From Actinomycetota bacterium (GTDB lineage Bacteria; Actinomycetota; Actinomycetes; Propionibacteriales; Propionibacteriaceae), in the NCBI GenBank assembly GCA_020161795.1, contig JAIUOR010000055.1:1-64000 (forward strand): a DNA stretch of 64,000 nucleotides, read 5' to 3'. Made by a program: the position numbers and the translations under genes. The notes beneath the pieces are model-generated. The model saw nothing but the letters and a program-made list of their open reading frames with translations, searched no databases and was not told the DNA's origin. Of this stretch, positions 32,997 through 42,099 are shown piece by piece (within the stretch, counting starts at the first letter, position 1; each line of letters begins with the position of its first letter).

Positions 32997-33802
32997 CAGC
33001 CGATCACCTCCAGATCGAGGACGCCGCGGGCCACCAGGACGGCCGGACCGGTGAGGACCGCTTCGCCGTCGGGCCGGACGTGTACTTCCAAGTCGCCGCC
33101 GGGGGTCGTCACCCGCACCGGCGCACCACCGGCCGTCGCACCGCCGACCGCCACCGCCACCGCCACGACTCCGGTGCCGCAGGCCTCGGTCTCCCCCGAG
33201 CCGCGCTCGTGCACGCGCATCCGGACATGGCCCGGTCGCAAGGGCACGACGAACTCGGCGTTCACGCCCTGCGGGAACCGGCCCGGGACCACGTCAGGAG
33301 GGGTCGACAGATCCAGCGAGTCGAGCTCAGCCTCGTCCGCCACAACGCTCACCAGGTGCGGGTTGCCGACATCAGCGGGGATGCCCGACCAACACCGTTC
33401 GCCGATGCGGACCTCCGGACGGTCGGCGCCGATCCCGACGGCACCCATGGTGACCGCGATCCGCCCATCCGGCAGGAAGCTGCCGGTGCGCTGACCCGCC
33501 CGGGTGCCCACCGTCACCTGCTCGGCGTGCACCAGACCCTCGGCCGCCAGATAGCGCAGGAAGACGCGCAGGCCGTTGCCGCACATCTCGGCGACGGAAC
33601 CGTCGGCGTTGCGGTAATCCATGAACCACTGGCCGTCGGCGTCGCGGACGGCGCGGAGCACCCCGTCGGCACCGATCCCGGCGCGACGATCGCATACCGC
33701 GGCGACCTCGGCATCGCTCAGCTCGACCCGGCCGTCGGGGTCGGTGAACAGCACGAAGTCGTTCCGGGCGCCATGGCCCTTCACGAACGCAAGCTCACGC
33801 AT
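32996..33802 (-). CDS. dapF: Diaminopimelate epimerase
   Basis: 268 aa. It interconverts LL- and meso-diaminopimelate for lysine and peptidoglycan synthesis. The two catalytic cysteines are visible: Cys74 in MCGNGLRV and Cys208 in ETEACGTGV. KGHGARNDFVLF at the N-terminus and DYRNADGS, GADGVL and GNPHLV are family motifs. ATG 33802 is chosen for family length. It lies 8 nt inside the miaA 3' end, and the stop overlaps hflX, so all three are coupled. Confidence 0.95.
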   Translation of the reverse strand: MRELAFVKGHGARNDFVLFTDPDGRVELSDAEVAAVCDRRAGIGADGVLRAVRDADGQWFMDYRNADGSVAEMCGNGLRVFLRYLAAEGLVHAEQVTVGTRAGQRTGSFLPDGRIAVTMGAVGIGADRPEVRIGERCWSGIPADVGNPHLVSVVADEAELDSLDLSTPPDVVPGRFPQGVNAEFVVPLRPGHVRMRVHERGSGETEACGTGVVAVAVAVGGATAGGAPVRVTTPGGDLEVHVRPDGEAVLTGPAVLVARGVLDLEVIG

Positions 33803-34745
33803 CTGTCTCCCCTGGTGTTCCGTCGAGCCTACCCCGCACCGCCGACACCATCGGATCCGCAGCGCCGGGACCGGCCGGGAGCCAGACGATCCGGGGATCG
33901 CGCCGGAACCAGCCCAGCTGCTTGCGGGCGAACCGGCGGGTGCCTGCCGCCGTCCGGTCCTGGGCGTCGGTCTCGGTGCACTGGCCGTCCAGGAAACCCA
34001 GGATCTGCCGATAGCCCAGGGCCCGGGAGGCCGTCCGGCCTTCCCGCAGGCCGCGCGGCAGGAGCCCGCGCACCTCGTCAACGAAGCCCTGCTGCCACAT
34101 TCGCCTCACCCGGGTCTCGATGCGGGCGTCCAGCTCGGCCCGGTCCAGCTCGAGCCCGAACTGCAGCACCCCGGAGATCGCGTAGTTGCCCTCCGGCAGC
34201 ACCGGACGGAAGGAGCCGGTCAACTCGATGACCTCCAGAGCCCGGACGATCCGGCGGCCGTTGCCCGGCAGGATGCCGGCGGCGGTGTCCGGGGCGATCG
34301 CCGCCAGGCGGGCGTGCAGCGCCGGTGACCCGAGGTCGGCCAGTTCGCCCTCCAGCCGCTGCCGGATCGCGGGGTCGGTACCGGGGAACTCGAACTCGTC
34401 CAGGATCGCCCGCATGTAGAGCGCCGAGCCGCCGGCCACGATCGGCACCACGCCCCGCGCGCGACAGTCTGCGATCGCCGCCCGCGCGAGCCCCTGGAAA
34501 GCGGCGACGCTGGCGGTCTCGGTGACCTCGGCGATGTCGATCAGATGGTGCGGGACGCCGCCTCGCTCGGCGAGGGTCGGCTTGGCGGTGCCGATGTCCA
34601 TGCCGCGGTAGACCAGCATCGAATCGGCGTTCACCACCTCGGCGCCGACCCCGTCGGTGGCCAGCTCGCGCGCGACGGCGACCGCCAGGGCCGTCTTGCC
34701 GCTGGCGGTGGGACCATTGATGACGAGAACCGGAAGCTCATTCAT
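33795..34745 (-). CDS. miaA: tRNA dimethylallyltransferase MiaA
   Basis: 316 aa. It isopentenylates A37 of UNN-reading tRNAs. P-loop GPTASGKT at residues 11-18, NADSMLVYRGMDIGTAKP, VPHHLIDI and the insertion/swinging domain (ASRALGYRQILGFLDG) are family hallmarks. ATG 34745 (MNELPV) is preferred over an in-frame ATG four codons upstream. Neither has a strong ribosome site. Its product is the substrate of MiaB, encoded just upstream on the same strand beyond a small gene of opposite orientation. Confidence 0.94.
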   Translation of the reverse strand: MNELPVLVINGPTASGKTALAVAVARELATDGVGAEVVNADSMLVYRGMDIGTAKPTLAERGGVPHHLIDIAEVTETASVAAFQGLARAAIADCRARGVVPIVAGGSALYMRAILDEFEFPGTDPAIRQRLEGELADLGSPALHARLAAIAPDTAAGILPGNGRRIVRALEVIELTGSFRPVLPEGNYAISGVLQFGLELDRAELDARIETRVRRMWQQGFVDEVRGLLPRGLREGRTASRALGYRQILGFLDGQCTETDAQDRTAAGTRRFARKQLGWFRRDPRIVWLPAGPGAADPMVSAVRGRLDGTPGETDA

Positions 34746-34861
34746 GACCTGACACATTCTGCCGTTTCTGGCGCACCTCTTCCCTCCGGCGCCCTGGTGG
34801 GGTACAACTTGACTACAGCCTGAAGACGGCCTTCTGGCGCTAGTGAGAGAGAGGAGGTCGC

Positions 34862-35032
34862 ATGGATATCGTTGAACAGATCAAAGATGCCGTTGCCGAC
34901 CATTCCGACACGGTCAAGCAGGGAATCGACTCCGTCGGTGACGCTGTTGACAATGTAACTGGCGGCAAGTTCGAGGCACAGGTCGATCAGGCACAGGACT
35001 TCCTGAAGGACCAGGTGAACAACCTGTCCTAA
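34862..35032 (+). CDS. Small MT0933/Rv0909-like antitoxin-family protein
   Basis: 56 aa, acidic and helical: amphipathic repeats EQIKDAVADHSDTVKQGIDSV-like followed by DAVDNVTGGKFEAQVDQAQDFLKDQ. The KF/Y-x2-QVDQAQDFLKDQ core matches the MT0933-like antitoxin family (PF14013; Rv0909 type), which also includes many proteins without a toxin partner. AGGAGG lies 5 nt before the ATG and a strong terminator follows, so it is an independent monocistron. No toxin gene is adjacent (miaA and miaB flank it in the opposite orientation). A CsbD-like stress role is an alternative. Confidence 0.72.
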   Translation: MDIVEQIKDAVADHSDTVKQGIDSVGDAVDNVTGGKFEAQVDQAQDFLKDQVNNLS

Positions 35033-35067
35033 GTGCGAGTCGCGCTGGTCGCGATCTGACAACGAAC

Positions 35068-35105
35068 CCAGGGGGTCGGCGGGATGCCGGCCCCCTGGTC
35101 TTTTT
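35068..35105 (+). terminator. Strong Rho-independent terminator of the small MT0933-like gene
   Basis: 13-bp stem CCAGGGGGTCGGC / GCCGGCCCCCTGG (one G-U pair), 5-nt loop, followed by TCTTTTT. The only textbook U-tract terminator I see in the window. Confidence 0.92.
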
Positions 35106-35118
35106 CGTCTCCGGCCCC

Positions 35119-36558
35119 TCAGGCGCGGCGAGGCATCCCCAGCCCGACCAGCGGGCGGGTGTCCGGGGTGGCATTGCGGGCCTGCCAGGCGTCCCCGCCC
35201 CGGCTGCGACGCAGGCTCAGCAGCCCGCCATCGGCGTTCAGGTGGTGGGGCGCGGCGTAGGTCACCTCGACCTCGGCGAAGTCACCCGGGCGCGGCCGCT
35301 CCTCGGCGGCCTCCGGTACCCGGACGTGCACCAGCCGGTTGTCGCGGGCCCGGCCCGACATCCGCGCGGTGGCGGCGTCCTTGCGTCCCTCGCCGTCGGC
35401 GAACATCACCTCGATGCGCCGGCCGACCAGCGCCTGGTTCTCCTGGTGCGCGACCTCGCCCACCAGGTCGACCAGCCGCTCGTAGCGTTCCTGGACGACC
35501 TCGCGCGGCACCTGATCGGGCATCGTGGCCGCCGGCGTGCCGGGGCGGATGGAGTACTGGAAGGTGAAGGCGGCGGCGAACCGCGAGGCCTCCACCACGT
35601 CGAGGGTGGCCTGGAAGTCGGCCTCGGTCTCCCCGGGGAAGCCGACGATGATGTCGGTGGTGATGGCGGCCTGGGGCATCGCGGCGCGCACCCGGTCGAG
35701 GATGCCGAGGTACTTCTGGCTGCGGTAGGAGCGCCGCATCGCCTTCAGCACCGCGTCCGAGCCGGATTGCAGCGGCATGTGCAGCGAGGGCATCACGTTC
35801 GGCGTCTCGGCCATGGCGGCGATCACGTCGTCGGTGAAGGCCGCCGGGTGCGGGGACGTGAACCGCACCCGCTCCAGCCCGTCGATTCCGCCGCAGGCCC
35901 GCAGCAGCTTGCCGAAGGCCTGCCGGTCGCCGAACTCGACGCCGTAGCTGTTGACGTTCTGGCCAAGCAGGGTGATCTCCTGGACGCCCTCGGCCACCAG
36001 GGCCTGGATCTCGGCCAGGATGTCACCGGGGCGGCGATCGGTCTCCTTGCCGCGCAGCGCCGGGACGATGCAGAAGGTGCAGGTGTTGTTGCAGCCGACG
36101 CTGATCGACACCCAGGCCGCGTAGGCGGAATCCCGCCGGGTGGGCAGCGTGGAGGGGAAGCGCTCCAGCGACTCCAGGATCTCGACCTGCGACTCGTCCA
36201 TCACCCGGGCACGGTCGAGCAGCGCCGGGAGCGATCCGAGGTTGTGGGTGCCGAAGACGACATCCACCCACGGCGCCTTGCGGACGACCACGTCCTTGTC
36301 CTTCTGCGCCATGCAGCCGCCGACCGCGATCTGCAGGCCGGGGTGGGAGGCCTTGACCGGGGCCAGGTGCCCGAGGTTGCCGTAGAGCCGGTTGTCGGCG
36401 TTCTCCCGCACCGCGCAGGTGTTGAACACCACAACGTCGGCCTGCTCCCCTTCCGGGGCGCGCGCATACCCGGCGTCCTCCAGGACTCCGGAGATCCGCT
36501 CGGAGTCGTGGACGTTCATCTGGCAGCCGTAGGTGACGACCTCGTAGGTGCGGGACAT
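35119..36558 (-). CDS. miaB: tRNA-2-methylthio-N6-dimethylallyladenosine synthase MiaB
   Basis: 479 aa radical-SAM methylthiotransferase acting on i6A37 made by MiaA. The N-terminal domain holds cluster Cys12, Cys48 and Cys82 ([18 protein letters not shown]). The radical SAM triad is Cys156, Cys160 and Cys163 ([10 protein letters not shown]). A TRAM-like domain with [15 protein letters not shown] follows. ATG 36558 is the start, and a TAAAGT -10 lies ~40 nt upstream. miaA follows downstream on the same strand but is separated by the oppositely oriented small gene and its terminator. Confidence 0.96.
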   Translation of the reverse strand: MSRTYEVVTYGCQMNVHDSERISGVLEDAGYARAPEGEQADVVVFNTCAVRENADNRLYGNLGHLAPVKASHPGLQIAVGGCMAQKDKDVVVRKAPWVDVVFGTHNLGSLPALLDRARVMDESQVEILESLERFPSTLPTRRDSAYAAWVSISVGCNNTCTFCIVPALRGKETDRRPGDILAEIQALVAEGVQEITLLGQNVNSYGVEFGDRQAFGKLLRACGGIDGLERVRFTSPHPAAFTDDVIAAMAETPNVMPSLHMPLQSGSDAVLKAMRRSYRSQKYLGILDRVRAAMPQAAITTDIIVGFPGETEADFQATLDVVEASRFAAAFTFQYSIRPGTPAATMPDQVPREVVQERYERLVDLVGEVAHQENQALVGRRIEVMFADGEGRKDAATARMSGRARDNRLVHVRVPEAAEERPRPGDFAEVEVTYAAPHHLNADGGLLSLRRSRGGDAWQARNATPDTRPLVGLGMPRRA

Positions 36559-36595
36559 GGACCGTGGAGTTTCCTTACTTCGGGCAACTCGGCTG

Positions 36596-36601
36596 ACTTT
36601 A
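36596..36601 (-). promoter_or_regulatory. Candidate -10 of the miaB promoter
   Basis: TAAAGT on the minus strand, ~38 nt before the miaB ATG. A weak -35 (TGCCGC) lies 17 bp upstream. Confidence 0.4.
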
Positions 36602-36695
36602 CCTTCCGTGCCCGGTCAGCGGCATCCCGACCTCGCCGCACTCGCCCAGCCCGGCATTCCCGCCAGTCCGTGGGCGTGGCCCGGATGGCGGTGGT

Positions 36696-38288
36696 CTAGC
36701 GAGCCAGCGCCACCGCGCGTGACTCCCTCACCACCGTCACCTTGATGCTGCCGGGGTAGGTCAGCTCGCCCTCGACCTCCTTGGCGATCTCGCGGGCGAT
36801 CGCCTGGGACTCGGCGTCGCTGACCTGGTCGGGCGCCACCATCACGCGCACCTCCCGGCCGGCCTGCATGGCGAACACCTTGTCCACCCCGGCGTGGGAG
36901 CGGGCGATCTCCTCCAGGCGCTGGAGCCGCTTGACGTAGATCTCCAGGCTCTCGCGGCGGGCGCCCGGGCGGCTTCCGCTGATGGCGTCGGCGGCCTGCA
37001 CCAGCACGGCCTCGACGGTCTTCGGTTCGATCTCGTTGTGGTGCGCGGCGATCGCGTGAACGATGTCGGGGTGCTCCCCATGGCGTCTGGCCAGATCGGC
37101 GCCGACGGCGGCATGGGAGCCCTCGGCCTCGTGGGTCAGCGCCTTGCCGATGTCGTGCAGGAAGGCCGCGCGCCGGCAGACCGCGACATCCAGGCCGAGT
37201 TCGGCGGCCATCATGGCTGCGATATGGCCGCACTCGACCAGGTGGCCGAGCACGTTCTGGCCGTAGGAGGTGCGGTACTTCAGCGCCCCGATATAGGGGA
37301 TCAGCCCGGGATCCAGATCGGTGATCCCCATCTCCAGCAGCGCGTCCTCGGCGGCCCGCTGGCAGAGTTCCTCGATCCGCCGCTGGCTGCGGGCGTGCAC
37401 CTCCTCGATCCGGGCCGGGTGGATCCGGCCATCCGCCACCAACTCGGTCAGGGTGAGTCGAGCGGTCTCCCGTCGCACCGGATCGAAGCAGGAGAGCAGG
37501 ACGCTCTCGGGGGTGTCGTCGATCATGACGTTCACCCCGGTCACCTGCTCGAAGGCGCGGATGTTGCGTCCCTCGCGGCCGATGATCCGCCCCTTCATCT
37601 CGTCTCCGGGCAGCGGGACGGTGACGATCACGGATTCTGCGGTCTGGTCGGCCGCCAGCCGCTGAATCGCCCCCACGATGATCTCCCGGGCCCGCGACTC
37701 ACCGGTCTGGCGCGCCTCGGCCTCGATCTCGCGGGCGAGCTGCGCGGAATGCAGCCGCTCCTCGCGCTCCACCTGCGCACGCAGCTCCGCGCGGGCCTGG
37801 GCAGGTGTCGTGCCGGCCAGGCGGGAGAGCTGTTCGCGATGCGCCTCCTCGGAGGCCGCCAGCGTCGTGGCGCGGTGAGCCAGGTCGTGGGCCAGCTGGT
37901 CGAGTCGGGTCCGCTCGGCGGCGAGCTGGTCGCGTTCACCGGACAGCGTGGACTCCTGTCGAAGCACCGCCGTCTCCCGCTCGCGTAGCTCCGCGGTGTC
38001 CACCTCGGGCTGCCGGCCCTTGGCCTTCGCCGCGGCGCGCGGCTTGCGCGGCTGCTGCCGGGGCGCATTCGGTTCCTCGCCGGCCGCGGGACGGGGCTTG
38101 CGGCCGCCCTTCGGGCGCAGGTCGAACTGCAGGGCGCTGCGGCTGCGTTCCTCCTCGACCGCGCGACGGGCCGCCTGGTGCACGCTGCGCTGCTGCACCC
38201 GCAGCGTGATCACCACGCCGATCGCCAGCACGAGGATCGCCGCGCCGAGGACGACCGCTGCAATCACCAGAAACTGGGTCTCGTCCAT
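36696..38288 (-). CDS. rny: Ribonuclease Y
   Basis: 530 aa membrane-anchored endoribonuclease initiating mRNA decay. N-terminal TM helix at ~8-28 (LVIAAVVLGAAILVLAIGVVI), a long charged coiled region (~30-215), KH domain (VTVPLPGDEMKGRIIGREGRNIRAFEQVTG) and HD domain with HDIGKALTHEAEGSHAAVGAD. The C-terminal end MVAPDQVSDAESQAIAREIAKEVEGELTYPGSIKV is conserved. ATG 38288 lies after GAGGAGG. A promoter candidate and a structured 249-nt leader region lie upstream. Confidence 0.95.
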   Translation of the reverse strand: MDETQFLVIAAVVLGAAILVLAIGVVITLRVQQRSVHQAARRAVEEERSRSALQFDLRPKGGRKPRPAAGEEPNAPRQQPRKPRAAAKAKGRQPEVDTAELRERETAVLRQESTLSGERDQLAAERTRLDQLAHDLAHRATTLAASEEAHREQLSRLAGTTPAQARAELRAQVEREERLHSAQLAREIEAEARQTGESRAREIIVGAIQRLAADQTAESVIVTVPLPGDEMKGRIIGREGRNIRAFEQVTGVNVMIDDTPESVLLSCFDPVRRETARLTLTELVADGRIHPARIEEVHARSQRRIEELCQRAAEDALLEMGITDLDPGLIPYIGALKYRTSYGQNVLGHLVECGHIAAMMAAELGLDVAVCRRAAFLHDIGKALTHEAEGSHAAVGADLARRHGEHPDIVHAIAAHHNEIEPKTVEAVLVQAADAISGSRPGARRESLEIYVKRLQRLEEIARSHAGVDKVFAMQAGREVRVMVAPDQVSDAESQAIAREIAKEVEGELTYPGSIKVTVVRESRAVALAR

Positions 38289-38355
38289 GGTGTCCTCCTC
38301 GCGGTTGGGGTATGTCGAGGGCTTCCACTGCTGGCGATCGGGTCAGCGCCGCCTA

Positions 38356-38381
38356 GGCGTCCCGGAAGAACCCGGAACGCC
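38356..38381 (-). other. Hairpin in the rny leader / recX-rny intergenic region
   Basis: On the minus strand GGCGTTCCGG and CCGGGACGCC pair over 10 bp with one G-U. The loop is 6 nt. No U-tract follows, so it is either a weak terminator after recX or leader structure in the rny mRNA. Confidence 0.4.
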
Positions 38382-38450
38382 TGCGGATGGGGTTTCAATC
38401 CCCGCTGCAATCGCTCATCAGTGGTGGCCGTCAGGACGCACCTGTTGGCA

Positions 38451-38479
38451 GGCTAGGCCCCGGTGTCAAACTTCCGCAA
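38451..38479 (-). promoter_or_regulatory. Candidate sigma-A promoter for rny
   Basis: Minus strand TTGCGG (38479-38474), 17-bp spacer, TAGCCT (38456-38451). It would give a ~155-nt 5' leader containing the hairpin at 38356-38381 and a GGGG-N7-CCCC stem near 38390. Confidence 0.4.
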
Positions 38480-38537
38480 GCCGCGCGGTTCCAACCCGCA
38501 ACCCCGTAGTGAGATCGTCTTGGCGATCCGGCCGGGT

Positions 38538-39078
38538 TCAGCGCTGTTCGGCGTCGTCGGCGTCGCCTGACAGGTCGTCCAGCACCTGGCCCACCACCTC
38601 GGCGGTGACGCTCCAGTTGAAGCCGCGTCGCTGTAACGCGCCGGCCAACCGCCGGTACTGCACCTGCCGCTCCAGACCGGTCAGCCCGCGCGCCTTCCTG
38701 CGGGCCAGCTCCAGCGCGGCGGCCAGGTCGTCATCGGCCGTGCGTTGCTCCAGTGCCGCCTCGATCAGTTCGGCGGGGACCCCCTTCTGCGCGAGCTCGG
38801 CGGCGAGTACCCGGCGGCCTTTCATGCGCCTGGAGCCGGAGGCCACCCAATCCCGGGCGTAGGCCGCGTCGTCCAGCAGGCCGACCTCGGTGAATCGGTC
38901 GAGCACCTGCCGGGCAGCCGCCTCCGGAACGTTCTTCCGGGCCAGCGCCTGAGCCAGCTCGGAGGTGGTCCGCTGCCGGACAGTCAGCTGGCGTAGCGCG
39001 ATCTCCCGCGCCACGGCCACCGGATCCGCGGCCGGTTCGGTCTCGGTCTGGTCAGCCGGCTCGTTCGCCGGCCGGCTC

Positions 39079-39095
<17 letters not shown>
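38538..39095 (-). CDS. recX: Regulatory protein RecX
   Basis: 185 aa modulator that caps and restrains RecA filaments. Tandem three-helix RecX repeats are visible: [27 protein letters not shown], then [44 protein letters not shown], ending with [14 protein letters not shown]. The GTG start at 39095 lies 17 nt inside the recA 3' end, indicating translational coupling and dosage linkage to recA. The first ~28 residues are acidic and not conserved, so a later start is possible. Confidence 0.92.
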
Positions 39096-40122
<1,027 letters not shown>

Positions 40123-40196
40123 CATCTGTCCTTTCCTCGAACGCTGCCCCACACCTTAGGAACCGGCACTGACAGTGGGTCAGAAATCTTCCGGAC

Positions 40197-40237
40197 CTGT
40201 GGATGACCGGGGTCGCCGGCCTCGACGTCGTCCACAG
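40197..40237. repeat. Inverted pair of DnaA-box-like motifs upstream of recA
   Basis: CTGTGGATGAC (40197-40207) and GTCGTCCACAG (40227-40237) form a 10-of-11 inverted repeat with a 19-bp centre, adjacent to the LexA box. TCGTCCACA is one base from the actinobacterial DnaA box TTGTCCACA. The same 10-mer CTGTGGACGA occurs at 28081 before nrdR. Confidence 0.45.
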
Positions 40238-40243
40238 CTTAGG

Positions 40244-40257
40244 CGAACGGGTGTTCG
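40244..40257. promoter_or_regulatory. LexA (SOS) box of recA
   Basis: CGAACGGGTGTTCG is an exact match to CGAAC-N4-GTTCG, placed between the end of the ABC ATPase gene and recA. Confidence 0.92.
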
Positions 40258-40291
40258 AAATCGAGTGGGATGTCGGCGTGTCGCCGGAGGA

Positions 40292-41083
40292 CTACTGCAG
40301 CAGGGTGGCGTCGGAGAGTTCGGCGTCCTTGATCTTCTGGAACTCGGCCATCAGATCACCGGTCTCCATGCCGGCCTTCTGCTCGTCGCGCACATCCAGG
40401 ACGATCCGGCCGGCGTGCATCATGATCAGCCGGTTGCCCAGTTGCAGGGCCTGCTTCATGTTGTGGGTGACCATCAGCGTGGTCAGGTGGTGCTCCTCCA
40501 CCAGCTCCTTGGTGAGCCGGGTCACCAGCGCGGCGCGCTGGGGGTCGAGCGCCGCGGTGTGCTCGTCCAGCAACAGGATCTGGGGTTGGGAGAAGGTCGC
40601 CATCAGCAGCGAGAGCGACTGGCGCTGGCCGCCGGAGAGCAGCCCCACCCAGTCGTGCAGCCGGTTCTCCAGGCCCTGTTCCAGCACGGTGAGCTCGGCG
40701 CGGAAGCGCTCCCGCTTGGCCTTGGTCACACCCAGGTGCAGCATCCGCCGCTTGCCACGCTCCAGCGCCATCGCGAGGTTCTCCTCGATGGTCATATGCG
40801 GCGCGGTGCCGGCCGAGGGGTTCTGGAAGACCCGTCCGATGTAGGCGGCTCGCTGGAAATCGGTCAGCCCGGTGACGTCGCTGCCGTCGATCGTCACCTT
40901 GCCGGCGTCGGAACGGATCGAGCCGGAGACCACGTTCAGCAGCGTCGACTTGCCGGCGCCGTTGGAGCCGATCACCGTGGCGAAGTCGCGTGGTTCCAGG
41001 TGCAGGTCGACATCGACCAGCGCCCGGCGTTCGTTGACGGTGCCGGGGAAGAAGGTCTTGCTGATCTTCTCGAGCCGCAACAT
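40292..41083 (-). CDS. ABC transporter ATP-binding protein (TrpZ-like / COG1101 type)
   Basis: 263 aa nucleotide-binding subunit. Walker A GSNGAGKS at 39-46, signature LSGGQRQSLSLL, Walker B ILLLDEHTAALDP, and switch His in VTHNMKQAL. The LLLDEHTAALDP and THNMKQAL forms are characteristic of the ATPases that partner with PF04392-type binding proteins, some of which import tryptophan, tyrosine or related small molecules. ATG 41083 overlaps the permease stop by one base (TGATG). Confidence 0.88.
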   Translation of the reverse strand: MLRLEKISKTFFPGTVNERRALVDVDLHLEPRDFATVIGSNGAGKSTLLNVVSGSIRSDAGKVTIDGSDVTGLTDFQRAAYIGRVFQNPSAGTAPHMTIEENLAMALERGKRRMLHLGVTKAKRERFRAELTVLEQGLENRLHDWVGLLSGGQRQSLSLLMATFSQPQILLLDEHTAALDPQRAALVTRLTKELVEEHHLTTLMVTHNMKQALQLGNRLIMMHAGRIVLDVRDEQKAGMETGDLMAEFQKIKDAELSDATLLQ

Positions 41084-42039
41084 CAGCGTTCCTCCTTCGA
41101 TGCGAAATCGGGTTGTTCGAAATCGGGTTCCGCGGCTTCGGAGGGGGCGGTGTCGGTCACCCCGGGCCGCCGCCGGAAGGCCGCCGGAACCTTGTGGAAG
41201 ACCTTCCACTGCGGCAGCACCAGCGCCAACACCACCAGCACCGCCGAGATCAGCTTCATGTCGTTGGGGTTCAGGCCGGCGGACAGCGCGATCTGGATGA
41301 CCAGCCGGTACAGCACCGAACCCAGCACCACCGCCGAGGCCGCCCGCAGGATCGTCAGCCGGCCGATCAGCGCCTGCCCGATGATCACCGAGGCCAGCCC
41401 GGCCACGATCATGCCGATGCCCATCCCGACGTCGGCGAAGCCCTGGTACTGGGCGATCATCGAGCCGGCGATCGCCACCAGCCCGTTGGAGAGCGCCAGG
41501 CCGAGGATCTTCTGGGCGTCGGTGGAGACCCCGAAGGAGCGGATCATTTCCGGGCTGTCGCCGGTGCCCCGCATCGCCAGCCCCAGATCGGTGTGCAGGA
41601 ACCAGATGATCAGCGCCAGCACCACCACCGCCACCACCGCCAGGATCGCCGGGCCGACCCACGTCCCCAGCAGCTTCTGCTCGCGCAGCCCGGAGAAGAA
41701 GGTGTCGGCGCGCAGCAGCGAGACGTTCGCCGAGCCCATGATCCGCAGGTTGATCGAGTACAACCCGATCATGGTGAGGATGCCGGCCAGCAGCCCGTCG
41801 ATATTGCCCTTGGTGTGCAGCAACCCGGTGATCGTGCCGGCGATCAGCCCGCCGAGGCAGGCCAGCACGGTCGCCGTCCACGGATCCAGTCCGTTGACGA
41901 TCGAGATCGCGGCGATGGCACCACCGGTGGTGAAGCTGCCGTCGACGGTCAGGTCGGGGAAGTCCAGGATGCGGAAGGTCAGGTACACCCCGAGCGCCAT
42001 GATCGCGTAGATCAGTCCCAGGTCGATGGCGGTGATCAT
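41083..42039 (-). CDS. ABC transporter permease (TrpY-like / COG4120 type)
   Basis: 318 aa, about eight to nine hydrophobic segments, beginning DLGLIYAIMALGVYLTFRIL and containing FPDLTVDGSFTTGGA, a hallmark of this permease family (related to branched-chain amino-acid permeases). It is separated from the upstream lipoprotein gene by a perfect 13-bp hairpin and coupled to the ATPase gene by a 1-nt overlap. The final ~35 residues are hydrophilic and acidic. Importer direction follows from the presence of a binding protein. Confidence 0.88.
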   Translation of the reverse strand: MITAIDLGLIYAIMALGVYLTFRILDFPDLTVDGSFTTGGAIAAISIVNGLDPWTATVLACLGGLIAGTITGLLHTKGNIDGLLAGILTMIGLYSINLRIMGSANVSLLRADTFFSGLREQKLLGTWVGPAILAVVAVVVLALIIWFLHTDLGLAMRGTGDSPEMIRSFGVSTDAQKILGLALSNGLVAIAGSMIAQYQGFADVGMGIGMIVAGLASVIIGQALIGRLTILRAASAVVLGSVLYRLVIQIALSAGLNPNDMKLISAVLVVLALVLPQWKVFHKVPAAFRRRPGVTDTAPSEAAEPDFEQPDFASKEER

Positions 42040-42058
42040 GGGGTTCCCCTGTCGGACG

Positions 42059-42090
42059 GCACGGGCGGGGAGGACGCTCCCCGCCCGTGC
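42059..42090 (-). terminator. Perfect 13-bp intercistronic hairpin between binding-protein and permease genes
   Basis: GCACGGGCGGGGA / TCCCCGCCCGTGC, 6-nt loop, no U-tract. Its place between binding protein and permease genes resembles the attenuating or stabilising hairpins that give excess binding protein in import operons. Confidence 0.7.
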
Positions 42091-42099
42091 GGCGTGAGA

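Noticed and set aside
38385-38410. tRNA T-arm-like or CRISPR-repeat-like sequence (GGGG-TTTCAAT-CCCC; ATTGAAAC on the other strand)
   Set aside because: No acceptor, D or anticodon arms can be folded around it, and the repeat-like piece occurs once with no spacer array.
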